From contig NZ_JAGETV010000018.1 of NCBI RefSeq assembly GCF_017571465.1, positions 1-48,410 on the forward strand: DNA of 48,410 nucleotides, given 5' to 3'. The position numbers were made by a program, and so were the translations under genes. Source of the DNA: Thiomicrorhabdus marina. Its GTDB lineage: Bacteria; Pseudomonadota; Gammaproteobacteria; Thiomicrospirales; Thiomicrospiraceae. Below are positions 1 to 7,150 of this stretch, in pieces. A model generated the notes under the pieces. That model did not search any database and was not told the DNA's origin. It saw only the letters and a program-made list of their open reading frames with translations. Each line of letters begins with the position of its first letter. Position 1 is the stretch's first letter.

Positions 1-118
1 TCAGCGAGGAGTTTGAAGAGATAAATTCTAGGCAGCGTTTGATAAGCATAGCCTTTGCTATGGTTGAGAGCGCTAACAACGAAGTTACTCTTCAATACCT
101 CGCCCACAGGGGCTTTGT
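1..118. repeat. Palindromic intergenic repeat, family A (left edge copy)
   Basis: This is an imperfect long hairpin. Outer arms GCGAGGAGTTTGAAGAG (4-20) and CTCTTCAATACCTCGC (88-103) pair. An inner CATAGC/GCTATG hairpin sits at 47-62. The halves carry the family hallmarks TTCTAGGC-GC on the left and GC-CAACAACGAAG on the right. A diverged copy with the same architecture lies at 48294-48410, and related elements lie at 28314-28395 and 37365-37740. The window edge probably cuts the element. Confidence 0.8.
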
Positions 119-200
119 AAAATTTGTCTAGGCGGTGTTTATCTGTTTTTGCCAGGTCTAGACATGACTGCAAACAGATGCCTTGCTTAGCCTAAATTTT
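119..200. repeat. Imperfect inverted repeat downstream of the pcm-like gene
   Basis: Outer arms AAAATTTGTCTAGGC (119-133) and GCTTAGCCTAAATTTT (185-200) pair with a small bulge. Inner arms ATCTGTTTTTGC (141-152) and GCAAACAGAT (170-179) pair. It is adjacent to the family A element and also contains CTAGGC, so it may be a relative. It could also help to end transcription of the minus-strand gene that stops at 239. Confidence 0.55.
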
Positions 201-238
201 ACTTTGCCTGAAGCCATTTGGACTTGTTCTGCGTTTCC

Positions 239-886
239 TTAGAAAGAAAATACCGACTTCTTCTCGCTATTGGTTAAATATGCCATATCGGTTTCAAATA
301 GTACTTCAGTATTGTATTGAGTTTGGCTGACACGAGTAATGACATCCGCGTTCATTGCCGGAGATTCGCCATGGATAACCGCTAGACGACCACCGATGTT
401 AAGCTTGTCCAGATAGGCTTGCGGGATTTCGGCTACGGCACCGGTCAAAACGATAACATCGTAGTTTTTATTGTCTGCCCAATCTTGGCTGGCATCGCCG
501 ATGTGGTAGTTGATGTTGGCAAATTCTTTTAGGCGTTCTTGCGCTGTTTCTTGAATCGATTTATGTAGTTCAACCGTGGTCACTTCTTTGGCCAGAGAGG
601 CCAGTAGCGCAGTAAAGTAACCGCTACCGGTACCGATTTCTAAAACCGTATCGTTATCTTGAAGTTCGACGGCTTGTAGAATTTTTCCTTCAACCTTCGG
701 CGCCATCATTACTTCGCCTTCACCAATTGGAAGTTCAATATCTGTATAAGCCAGTGCTTGTTGCGATTCGCTAACATACAGGTGGCGAGGAGTGTCCATC
801 AAAAGATCAAGAACTTTAGGGTCCAGCACATCCCAAGGGCGGATTTGTTGTTCAACCATAAAAAAACGGGCTTGATCTAAATTCAT
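239..886 (-). CDS. Protein-L-isoaspartate O-methyltransferase family protein (divergent)
   Basis: 215 aa, about the length of Pcm (208 aa in E. coli). Class I SAM-dependent methyltransferase fold with motif I VLEIGTGSGYFTALL at residues 81-95. The PCMT family methylates L-isoaspartyl residues in the cytoplasm for protein repair. The usual TISxP-type segment that forms the isoaspartyl site is replaced by GEGEVMMAPKV (residues 55-65). It may therefore be the divergent Pcm-like paralogue common in proteobacteria, with another substrate. The ATG has an AAAGGA ribosome site about 8 nt upstream. It is transcribed away from the APH-fold gene, and palindromic repeats follow it. Family certain; substrate not. 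Confidence 0.82.
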   Translation of the reverse strand: MNLDQARFFMVEQQIRPWDVLDPKVLDLLMDTPRHLYVSESQQALAYTDIELPIGEGEVMMAPKVEGKILQAVELQDNDTVLEIGTGSGYFTALLASLAKEVTTVELHKSIQETAQERLKEFANINYHIGDASQDWADNKNYDVIVLTGAVAEIPQAYLDKLNIGGRLAVIHGESPAMNADVITRVSQTQYNTEVLFETDMAYLTNSEKKSVFSF

Positions 887-1032
887 AAGATAGTCCTTTC
901 ATTGTATTGACGGTGGTGTTGTAGCTCTAAAACGGATTTTATTGGCACCGCACCGGAAAATTTAGCCGGCTGATTATAGCGGAAAATTCGATTTTTATAA
1001 AATTTATCAATTGCCTAAAACAAAATCAGAAC

Positions 1033-2028
1033 GTGCAAGTTTTGCTAGACTTAGCCAAACTCCATGGATTTGAATCAAAGATGTCTTCAATTAGTTCCGA
1101 TTATTCACTGTTAAGGTTACAGAGCCTGTTTCAGACTGACGGCAATGATTTTCTTTCTGCTTTCAGTTCTGCGCAGCATCTGAGCACGCCTTTTGCCGAC
1201 AGTACGCACCGGATTTGGGCACTGTGCGGCGAACAGCAACAAGCGGTGTTGAAAGTAGCGGATTTAGAGAGCGTTTCTGCACAGGTGTTCTGGCAAGGTA
1301 TGCGCGACTTATTTGCTTGGGATTTAGTCGGAAGTTATACGCATTTAACTGAAATATATCGTTTTTTTTCATCATTGGATGGCGTCACGGTTCCAATATT
1401 AGGCGGCACCTGTTTTAGTCTGCAAGGAAAACATGCAGCGCTTTTGACCGAGTTTATTGATGGGCAGGCACTTGATATTCAGTCGGTTGACATTGGAGAC
1501 TGCCAAAATTTAGCCAGATATTTAATGGTAATGCATCAACAAAAGCACACAAAGGTTGGAGTACTCGGAGGATCGAAAACTCTGAATCTGCAGCAATTTC
1601 GTCAGAGAATTCTGAGTTTTTTAGAGAGGAGTCCTCGTCTGAAAACCTTGTCTTCCAATGAGTTGAGTTCTTTAATTGAGGCCGCGAATCATTTTCAAAC
1701 ATCCGCTTTGGTTTCAATGGTTTTGGATTTGCGCTGGGATCAATTTATGAAACGGAAAAATAATGAATTGGTTTTGCTGGATATTGACGCTGCCATTTCC
1801 GCGCCAGTCGAAATGGATTGGTTAATGTTAGAAGCCGTCTTCCCAAAAACTCACCTAAGGGCATTGGTTTGTGAATATAAGCAACATATGACGTTGCCAA
1901 ATAAAGCAATGTTGCGAGAAGTACGCGAGTTGTATCGTGCACTGTTCTGCGGATTAGGACTGTTGGGTGAGCAGGAATGGGCGTGGTGGCGAGACTTGCC
2001 ACCACACCTTGATGAACTTATCGATTAG
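1033..2028 (+). CDS. APH-fold phosphotransferase-like protein with altered Brenner motif
   Basis: 331 aa from a GTG start. An ATG at 1081 (MSSISSDY) is an alternative, and neither has a strong ribosome site. The C-terminal half resembles aminoglycoside/choline kinase-fold proteins: MVLDLRWDQFM (from about residue 230) sits where HGDxxxxN is expected and LLDIDAAISAP where the DxD/DFG-like metal site is. The Asp residues are kept, but the catalytic-loop His is Val and the Asn is Gln. It may be an unusual kinase subfamily or a pseudokinase. It converges on and overlaps the 3' end of the thiamine-salvage pnuC gene by 11 bp. Thiamine kinase ThiK belongs to this fold, so a link is tempting but unproven. 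Confidence 0.55.
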   Translation: MQVLLDLAKLHGFESKMSSISSDYSLLRLQSLFQTDGNDFLSAFSSAQHLSTPFADSTHRIWALCGEQQQAVLKVADLESVSAQVFWQGMRDLFAWDLVGSYTHLTEIYRFFSSLDGVTVPILGGTCFSLQGKHAALLTEFIDGQALDIQSVDIGDCQNLARYLMVMHQQKHTKVGVLGGSKTLNLQQFRQRILSFLERSPRLKTLSSNELSSLIEAANHFQTSALVSMVLDLRWDQFMKRKNNELVLLDIDAAISAPVEMDWLMLEAVFPKTHLRALVCEYKQHMTLPNKAMLREVRELYRALFCGLGLLGEQEWAWWRDLPPHLDELID

Positions 2029-2665
2029 CCTCAGTTTTGTTAATCAGTTTTTGCCATTCACGGAAGCCGTATACGGCGAGAATCAGATACAAGCTGAACA
2101 TCATAATGGTTACATAGAAGCCGCTTTCCCAGTATAGATAGATTGCCGCCGCGTCGATGACAATCCAGTACAACCAGTTTTCTAACACTTTGCGCGCCAT
2201 TAAAACCGTATTCATCACCGAGAAAACGGTGACAGTTGCGTCCAGATATGGCATTTGACTGGCTTCGGTCGCGTTCAAATACCAACCAATCAATCCACTT
2301 AACCCAAAGCCAATACCGATAAACAGTAAGTGAAAGTTAACACTACGACGGTGTATCGAAACATGAGTTGTCGTTTGTTCTTGGATTTTGAACTGTTCGG
2401 ACTGATTCCACAGCCAGAAACCGTACACAGCCATCACTAGATAGTAAGCGTTGAGCAGGGCTTGCATCGGCAGTTGGCCTTCCCAAAACAGTACCGTATA
2501 GATAAGTGTGCTAAAAAATGCACTCGGCCACGCCCATTTGTTGTTTTTCGCCGCCAAAATAACATAAGCGATGCCGAGGAAAACCGCCAACCACTCCCAG
2601 CCGGACTGAGCCAGTAATGCGTCAAATGCCTGCATTAGCCAGTGGCTATTCTCATTCGCAACCAC
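2018..2665 (-). CDS. pnuC: PnuC-family transporter, probably thiamine type (PnuT)
   Basis: 215 aa hydrophobic protein with about seven membrane segments, the size of PnuC/PnuT proteins. Tryptophan-rich early helices (NKWAWPSAFFSTLIYTVLFW) are typical of the family. PnuC proteins are facilitators for vitamin-like substrates that are trapped by phosphorylation inside the cell. It is the last gene of an operon headed by a TPP riboswitch and overlaps the preceding thiamine-binding gene by 14 bp, so the likely substrate is thiamine or a precursor rather than nicotinamide riboside. The start could also be the Met at residue 11. Family confident; substrate inferred from context. Confidence 0.85.
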   Translation of the reverse strand: MVANENSHWLMQAFDALLAQSGWEWLAVFLGIAYVILAAKNNKWAWPSAFFSTLIYTVLFWEGQLPMQALLNAYYLVMAVYGFWLWNQSEQFKIQEQTTTHVSIHRRSVNFHLLFIGIGFGLSGLIGWYLNATEASQMPYLDATVTVFSVMNTVLMARKVLENWLYWIVIDAAAIYLYWESGFYVTIMMFSLYLILAVYGFREWQKLINKTEANR

Positions 2666-2921
2666 GGTAATTTACCTTTTCGCGGTCAGTGCCAATAAGC
2701 TTGATGACAAAAACCGTGGTTGGCAGTTTTTCTAATACCTGTTCGATTTCAGAACTCATTGCTCTCATTACGTCGGCAAATTCGCCGTAAATATGGGTGC
2801 TCATGCTATTGCGTTGTACCGAGACCTTAGGTTGTTCCTCCATTGCTTCGATAAAATCGATAATGGGTTGGCAGTAATCTTCGTTAAGAGGGTACATGCT
2901 GATATCGACGGAAATTTTCAT
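2652..2921 (-). CDS. YkoF/MTH1187-family thiamine-binding protein
   Basis: 89 aa single-domain protein with the ferredoxin-like pattern of the MTH1187/YqgV (DUF77) family: an N-terminal strand KISVDISMYPL, a helix IIDFIEAME, NSMSTHIYGEF and a C-terminal strand TTVFVIKLIGTDR. Family members bind thiamine or hydroxymethylpyrimidine-like ligands as oligomers and are often encoded with thiamine transporters. No signal peptide, so cytoplasmic. The third gene after the TPP riboswitch, overlapping pnuC. It probably buffers or hands over imported thiamine; this role is inferred. Confidence 0.75.
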   Translation of the reverse strand: MKISVDISMYPLNEDYCQPIIDFIEAMEEQPKVSVQRNSMSTHIYGEFADVMRAMSSEIEQVLEKLPTTVFVIKLIGTDREKVNYRGCE

Positions 2922-2934
2922 TTTTCATTCCTTG

Positions 2935-3564
2935 TTAAATTTTGTTTGCTTTGATGACGATAAAAGCACCGCGGTCATGGCCTTCTAAAATGTCACTGGT
3001 TTTTTGCTGTTCAGTTTCCGGCAGAGCCGTTTGCACTGATGTGAAATTCCCGAAACCGGCTTGGCTTAAGAAATCGGTGATTTCTGAATAGTTGTAAAAA
3101 GTCGCATCTTGGTAGAAAGGGCTTTCATGCTTATGCTTTTCATATTGCTGCCCAAGTTCAGAATCGCGCTCCAAAAACGCGACTAAGATACTGCCGTCAT
3201 GTTTGGTCACTCGATAAGCTTCTTGGTATGCCTTTAAAGGGTTATCCAAAAAACAGGTTGAGGTAATAAAAACGGCAAAATCAAAAGTGCTATCTTTAAC
3301 TGGCAGACACTCCGCTGTTCCATTCAGCATCTCGATATTACGCTCGCGTTTAGCTCGCGCACGCATCGCCGAGGCAGGCTCAACGCCCGTATCAATTGCC
3401 AATGGCGCAGTAAAACGACCGCTACCGGCTCCGACTTCAATCCCTTTGCCTTGCGGCAACAGACGCTTTATTGCATTAATCTCAGCTTGATAAATTTCCG
3501 GGTTTTCATCAAACCATTGATCGTATTCTGCAGCGTGTGCTTCATAACCTTGAGTTTTGGGCAT
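2935..3564 (-). CDS. Class I SAM-dependent methyltransferase in the thiamine operon
   Basis: 209 aa, Methyltransf_11/UbiE-like. SAM-binding motif GIEVGAGSGRFTAPL at about residues 40-54, and the motif IV-like FAVFITSTCFLDNP at about 102-115. No signal peptide or membrane segment. It lies between the TonB-dependent receptor and the thiamine-binding gene in the TPP-riboswitch operon, so expression should follow thiamine need. The substrate cannot be read from sequence. A role on a thiamine-related compound, or on a degradation product taken up by the receptor, is speculation. A stem-loop at 3580-3603 separates it from the receptor gene and may lower its expression. Confidence 0.75.
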   Translation of the reverse strand: MPKTQGYEAHAAEYDQWFDENPEIYQAEINAIKRLLPQGKGIEVGAGSGRFTAPLAIDTGVEPASAMRARAKRERNIEMLNGTAECLPVKDSTFDFAVFITSTCFLDNPLKAYQEAYRVTKHDGSILVAFLERDSELGQQYEKHKHESPFYQDATFYNYSEITDFLSQAGFGNFTSVQTALPETEQQKTSDILEGHDRGAFIVIKANKI

Positions 3565-3579
3565 TTATCTTTTCCTATT

Positions 3580-3603
3580 AATGGAAAAGGCCCTCGAAAG
3601 GAC
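3580..3603 (-). terminator. Intra-operon stem-loop (attenuator or weak terminator)
   Basis: On the minus strand AAAGGTCC and GGGCCTTT form an 8-bp stem with one G-T pair and a six-base loop, followed by a short T run. It lies between the receptor gene and the methyltransferase gene. It probably gives partial termination or protects the receptor mRNA, so downstream genes would be expressed less. Confidence 0.5.
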
Positions 3604-3617
3604 CTTTAAGCTGTTGA

Positions 3618-5687
3618 TTAATAATCCCAGGAAATGGTCAAGCCAACTGTTCTTGGCCCACCTTTTTGTGTGTAAAGATTATCTGCATAATTAGTTCTAG
3701 GGTCGATCCCAAAGTAGAAACCACGAGTGTCATACTCGGTGTTGGTTAGGTTTCTTGCCCATAGCGTAAATACCCAGTCGCCAGTGGTATATGCGAGGCT
3801 GGTATTAACTAAATAAAAAGACTCTGATTGTAAATCATGGCTGTTCGAGAAATAGAATGCGTCTTTACCTTCAATATTGGCACTTAGAGTCCAGTTTTGC
3901 GCAAAGTAGTATTCACCGCCAAGAGAGAATTGGTAGCTTGGTGCATGCGCTTGTTCACGACCGTCTAGAGAAATGGTATTGGTTGTGTCATTTGGATCTA
4001 CATAGGTGTAATCGGTAAAAGTTGCATGCAATAGACCTAGCGAGCCGATGACATTTAATCGTCGGTTAACATTCCAGTCAGCTTCCAACTCTAGCCCATA
4101 ATGTTCGCCTTTTGCAGCGTTGTCTAGATAAATTGTAAAGTCTGGAGAACCTTCCTGTTGTGTTGAACTGTTCACCTGTTGATCTTTACGCAAGCTGTAG
4201 AATGCGGTCAGGCGCGTTTTTAGCTTATTGTTCAAGAAGCTTGAGTTAACCCCTGCTTCAAGGTTCCATAGATATTCGGTATCAAAGGCAATTTTATCTT
4301 CTGGCAAGGTCGCGTCATCATTTACTCCACCGGCTTTGTAGCCACGAGAAAGGCTAGTAAAGGCTCGGTGTTGAGCGGAAACTTGGTGTTCAAGTCCTAG
4401 CTTGCCACCAAATAAGATTTCATCAGTATTCTCTGAGAATCCGTATGAATTGGCGTAATCGGCAGTAAATTGTTCTGTACGAAGGCCGGCAGTGATTAAG
4501 GTACGCTTATTAAGGTGATAATCCAGCTGGCCGTAAATGGCGCTGTTGGTTGTGTCATAAGAACTGTTCATCTCGCCGCTATCGACATACGGATAGACTC
4601 TGTGCAGGCTTTCGCTTTGTTGTAAGTGATAAACGCCGGCAACCCAATCAGTGCTGTTGTTAAAAATTCTGCCTTGCTCGGAAGATAGCCAGCGCAAGTC
4701 TACAGAATAGTTCTCTCGATTACGGTAGTAGTTGTCTTTAGCACTATAGCCACCATTATATTGACCGTCATAAGTCCAATCATCGTCGTAACTGTAAAGT
4801 AAATCTGAATTTGAATAGGTCAATTTACTCTGCATTGATACGGCTTCGTCGATTTTCCAGTCGGTGCTAATAGCTAAAGCATCCGACTTTATAGAATCTG
4901 TACCTGGTTCGTCAGTTGAGGTTGTGTAGTCATTTTCAAAACTGAAAGCATCATAGCCATTGTCTATATCTAAATGCATTGCCGTAAAATCGACGGTAAG
5001 ACTGTCGTTAACAAGCCATTTGATTTGTGCCCGAGAAGTCAGTTCATCAATGTTTTGGGTATCGTCTCTATCTAAATAGGTGTTGGTCATGTAACCATTA
5101 GCCGTATTTTTATAAACAGAGAAACGTCCGAGTACGTTCTCGGTGATAGGGCCACCGACCGCAACACCGGCACCTTGCAATCCATCCGTACCTAGAGTGT
5201 GCTCTACATGTGCTTCCAGTTCTTCAGTCGGTTGATTGCTTTGGATATTAATCATCCCTGCTAATGCACTGGCACCGAAACGGGTTCCTTGCGGGCCGCG
5301 TAAAACTTCAACTTGCTGTACGTCGAATAGGGTACCTGCAGCGCCGCTTCGGCTGTAATCAATACCGTCAATCGTTAAACCCACCGATGGGTTTAAAGGG
5401 GTGTTGTACTGGCTTCTTTCGCCAATGCCACGAATTTGGAAATATTTGTTACGTGATGCACCGCCGGCTGAATTAACATTGGGGGTAAGGTTGATAATGT
5501 TTTCTAAATGTTGAGCGCCGCGTTTTTCCATTTCAATCGGGTCGACAACACTCACTGCTGCTGAGGTCTGCTCTAAAGAGGCTCCACGAAAATCGGCATT
5601 AACGGTAACGGTATCAAGTTCGGTGGTTGCGTTTGCGGTGCTACTGATTGTAGCGAGCAGTGCGGTGAGGAGATGTTTTCTCTGCAT
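3618..5687 (-). CDS. TonB-dependent outer-membrane receptor, TPP-regulated (thiamine uptake)
   Basis: 689 aa. Signal peptide of about 20 residues ending STANA, then a TonB-box-like ELDTVTVNA. Plug domain at about residues 40-150 (IRGIGERS, VEVLRGPQGTRFGASALAGMINI), then a 22-strand-type beta-barrel rich in alternating aromatics, ending in an aromatic residue (WDY). TonB-dependent receptors move scarce ligands across the outer membrane with energy from TonB-ExbBD. Iron siderophore specificity is common in the family, but the TPP riboswitch in its leader and the PnuT and thiamine-binding genes downstream point to thiamine or a thiamine precursor. The ATG is fixed by AAGGAA 6-12 nt upstream. Confidence 0.9.
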   Translation of the reverse strand: MQRKHLLTALLATISSTANATTELDTVTVNADFRGASLEQTSAAVSVVDPIEMEKRGAQHLENIINLTPNVNSAGGASRNKYFQIRGIGERSQYNTPLNPSVGLTIDGIDYSRSGAAGTLFDVQQVEVLRGPQGTRFGASALAGMINIQSNQPTEELEAHVEHTLGTDGLQGAGVAVGGPITENVLGRFSVYKNTANGYMTNTYLDRDDTQNIDELTSRAQIKWLVNDSLTVDFTAMHLDIDNGYDAFSFENDYTTSTDEPGTDSIKSDALAISTDWKIDEAVSMQSKLTYSNSDLLYSYDDDWTYDGQYNGGYSAKDNYYRNRENYSVDLRWLSSEQGRIFNNSTDWVAGVYHLQQSESLHRVYPYVDSGEMNSSYDTTNSAIYGQLDYHLNKRTLITAGLRTEQFTADYANSYGFSENTDEILFGGKLGLEHQVSAQHRAFTSLSRGYKAGGVNDDATLPEDKIAFDTEYLWNLEAGVNSSFLNNKLKTRLTAFYSLRKDQQVNSSTQQEGSPDFTIYLDNAAKGEHYGLELEADWNVNRRLNVIGSLGLLHATFTDYTYVDPNDTTNTISLDGREQAHAPSYQFSLGGEYYFAQNWTLSANIEGKDAFYFSNSHDLQSESFYLVNTSLAYTTGDWVFTLWARNLTNTEYDTRGFYFGIDPRTNYADNLYTQKGGPRTVGLTISWDY

Positions 5688-5688
5688 G

Positions 5689-5747
5689 GTTTTTCCTTAC
5701 ACTATGCCAAGCTGATCAAAGGCACCTGAGAAAAGGTAAGGAAAAAC
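5689..5747 (-). promoter_or_regulatory. Ribosome-site-sequestering hairpin of the TPP riboswitch
   Basis: GTTTTTCCTTAC and GTAAGGAAAAAC form a perfect 12-bp inverted repeat on the transcript (plus-strand coordinates 5736-5747 and 5689-5700) with a 35-nt loop. The 3' arm contains the AAGGAA ribosome site of the TonB receptor gene and ends directly before its ATG. Formation of the stem would block translation, so the switch probably works at translation initiation. No anti-sequestering partner in the aptamer was identified by eye. Confidence 0.75.
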
Positions 5748-5789
5748 AACGGGTAGATTGCTCTCTAAATTGAGGGTAATCGAATGTTT

Positions 5790-5879
5790 TGCCATCCCTA
5801 CGCCAGTATTATCTGGATCAGGTGCTTAGGGTCTTTCATTTTGAAATCTCAGGCCGAAATAAACGGCCGCCCCTTGGCA
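5790..5879 (-). promoter_or_regulatory. TPP riboswitch aptamer (THI element)
   Basis: The minus strand carries the conserved THI-box pieces in order: a GGCCTGAGATTT segment (the CUGAGA core), GACCCTAAGCACCTGATC (the ACC...CCUGAUC core), CAGATAATACTGGCG and GTAGGGA. A closing P1 helix pairs TGCCA (5875-5879) with TGGCA (5790-5794). TPP binding normally represses the gene. The target is the TonB-dependent receptor that starts 100 nt downstream. Confidence 0.95.
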
Positions 5880-6115
5880 TGATTTAAATTAATTAAATGT
5901 TAAACTGTTGATATTTGGAAGGGATTCTACTCTCTAATATGCCAGAATAAAAATTTACTAAAGCGTTGTGCAGAAAAATATCTGAATTCGGGTCGAATGG
6001 GGTGTTTTACATCGACTTTACTTGCGAAAAACTGATTTTCGTGGGAACTGCTTTGATATGATTTGCATTAAATTTCATTCATTCCTTTCCCTGTGATTAC
6101 TTTTTAGAGGTTCCC
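5880..6115. other. Intergenic region, promoters not resolved
   Basis: An AT-rich 236-bp divergent region between the TPP riboswitch and the first HDOD gene. It must hold the two promoters. A TATGAT at about 6055 may be a -10 box for the plus-strand gene, without a convincing -35 box. No other structure seen. Confidence 0.4.
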
Positions 6116-6997
6116 TTGTCAGAAGCCAGTGTTACTAAAGAGATAGTTGAGCGTCTTGCCGAACTTGGCGACCTTCCTCATATCCCGGACGCTTTGATTA
6201 GATTGGAAAAACTACTTTCCGACGATTCCAATGCAGATATTGATGAAATAGTGAATTTAATCGCAATGGATTCGCGTTTGACTGCTGGAATTATCTTTAT
6301 GGCGAATACGGCTAAATATTCGTTAGGAACGCAAATCAATGATCTGTTTGAAGCCGTTATTCGTATCGGCTTGCAAGACGTGCGTATGTTGGCTTATGCC
6401 ATTAGTTATCAACAGTCGTTCAAGCGTAAACCGCCATTTAGTGAAGAGCGTTTCATGCAACAAGCAATGCTGAGCGCTTTGATTGGTCAGAATTTAGCTG
6501 AAGTTTGTCATTTGAACGAAGGGGAAGCTTTTCTTGCAGGGCTTTTGCGTGATATCGGCGTCTATCTACTGGCGTTAGAGAGTCGAGACAAATACCAGGA
6601 AGTTCTTACTAAAGTCGATTTTAATATTCTTAAACTCCCCGTTCATGAAAACAAAGCGTTTGGAACCTACCATGCTTTAATGAGTGCTCGTCTTTTACAG
6701 CTTTGGAATTTCTCGCAAGAAGTGATTATGGGGGTGGCTTACCACCACATTCCAGACAAGGTGAAAGGCGGTTTTTCGTCTTATGCATATTTGACGTATC
6801 TAACTGAAATCGGCGCTTTCAAATTGGGTGTCGATAACGGTATCGGCGAAATTCCGCCGGAATATTGGCCGAAGGTCGAAGAAAAAATGAATGTGGCTTT
6901 GGAAAAGTTAAAAGTTACTCCCGAGCATTTTCAGTCCGTTCTTGAAAAGTCCTTTGCCGAATTTAACCATCTCAGCCCAATTGACTCGGACAATTAA
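6116..6997 (+). CDS. HDOD-domain protein
   Basis: 293 aa from a TTG start; TAGAGG lies about 6 nt upstream and there is no better in-frame ATG. An HDOD domain fills about residues 10-215: LPHIPDALIRLEKLLSD, a hydrophobic helical core, and GEAFLAGLLRDIGVYLLALE, where a true HD phosphohydrolase would have its metal-binding HD pair. HDOD domains have lost the metal ligands and act as regulatory scaffolds in signalling. A second HDOD gene lies at 20460-21293. A hairpin (7009-7032) separates it from thrS. Exact role unknown. Confidence 0.85.
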   Translation: MSEASVTKEIVERLAELGDLPHIPDALIRLEKLLSDDSNADIDEIVNLIAMDSRLTAGIIFMANTAKYSLGTQINDLFEAVIRIGLQDVRMLAYAISYQQSFKRKPPFSEERFMQQAMLSALIGQNLAEVCHLNEGEAFLAGLLRDIGVYLLALESRDKYQEVLTKVDFNILKLPVHENKAFGTYHALMSARLLQLWNFSQEVIMGVAYHHIPDKVKGGFSSYAYLTYLTEIGAFKLGVDNGIGEIPPEYWPKVEEKMNVALEKLKVTPEHFQSVLEKSFAEFNHLSPIDSDN

Positions 6998-7008
6998 TTT
7001 CATTTAAG

Positions 7009-7032
7009 AGTGTCGTTACAATCAGCGACACT
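7009..7032 (+). terminator. Stem-loop after the HDOD gene
   Basis: AGTGTCG and CGACACT form a 7-bp perfect stem with a 10-base loop, followed by a pyrimidine-rich TTTCCTCTCCTC rather than a pure T run. A weak terminator for the upstream gene. Confidence 0.5.
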
Positions 7033-7098
7033 TTCCTCTCCTCTCTTTTTAAAAGTACTTCTTTGTACAAATATTTTTTCTAGTACTCCAGAAAATGC

Positions 7099-7104
7099 TA
7101 ATAT
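7099..7104 (+). promoter_or_regulatory. Candidate thrS promoter (extended -10)
   Basis: TAATAT at 7099-7104 is preceded by TGC, an extended -10 element. A weak -35 (TTTTCT) lies 17 bp upstream. Transcription would start near 7111, leaving a 40-nt leader before the thrS ATG at 7151. Confidence 0.4.
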
Positions 7105-7150
7105 TGTCTGTTTTCAATTTAAACGCATAATTTTAAAAGAGATTACCTTT

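Noticed and set aside
2018-2665. Nicotinamide riboside transport by the PnuC protein
   Set aside because: The TPP riboswitch and thiamine-binding neighbour favour thiamine; no NAD salvage genes are near.
7010-7150. N-terminal extension of ThrS
   Set aside because: It begins inside the upstream gene's terminator hairpin, and the TGS domain starts at 7151 with its own ribosome site.
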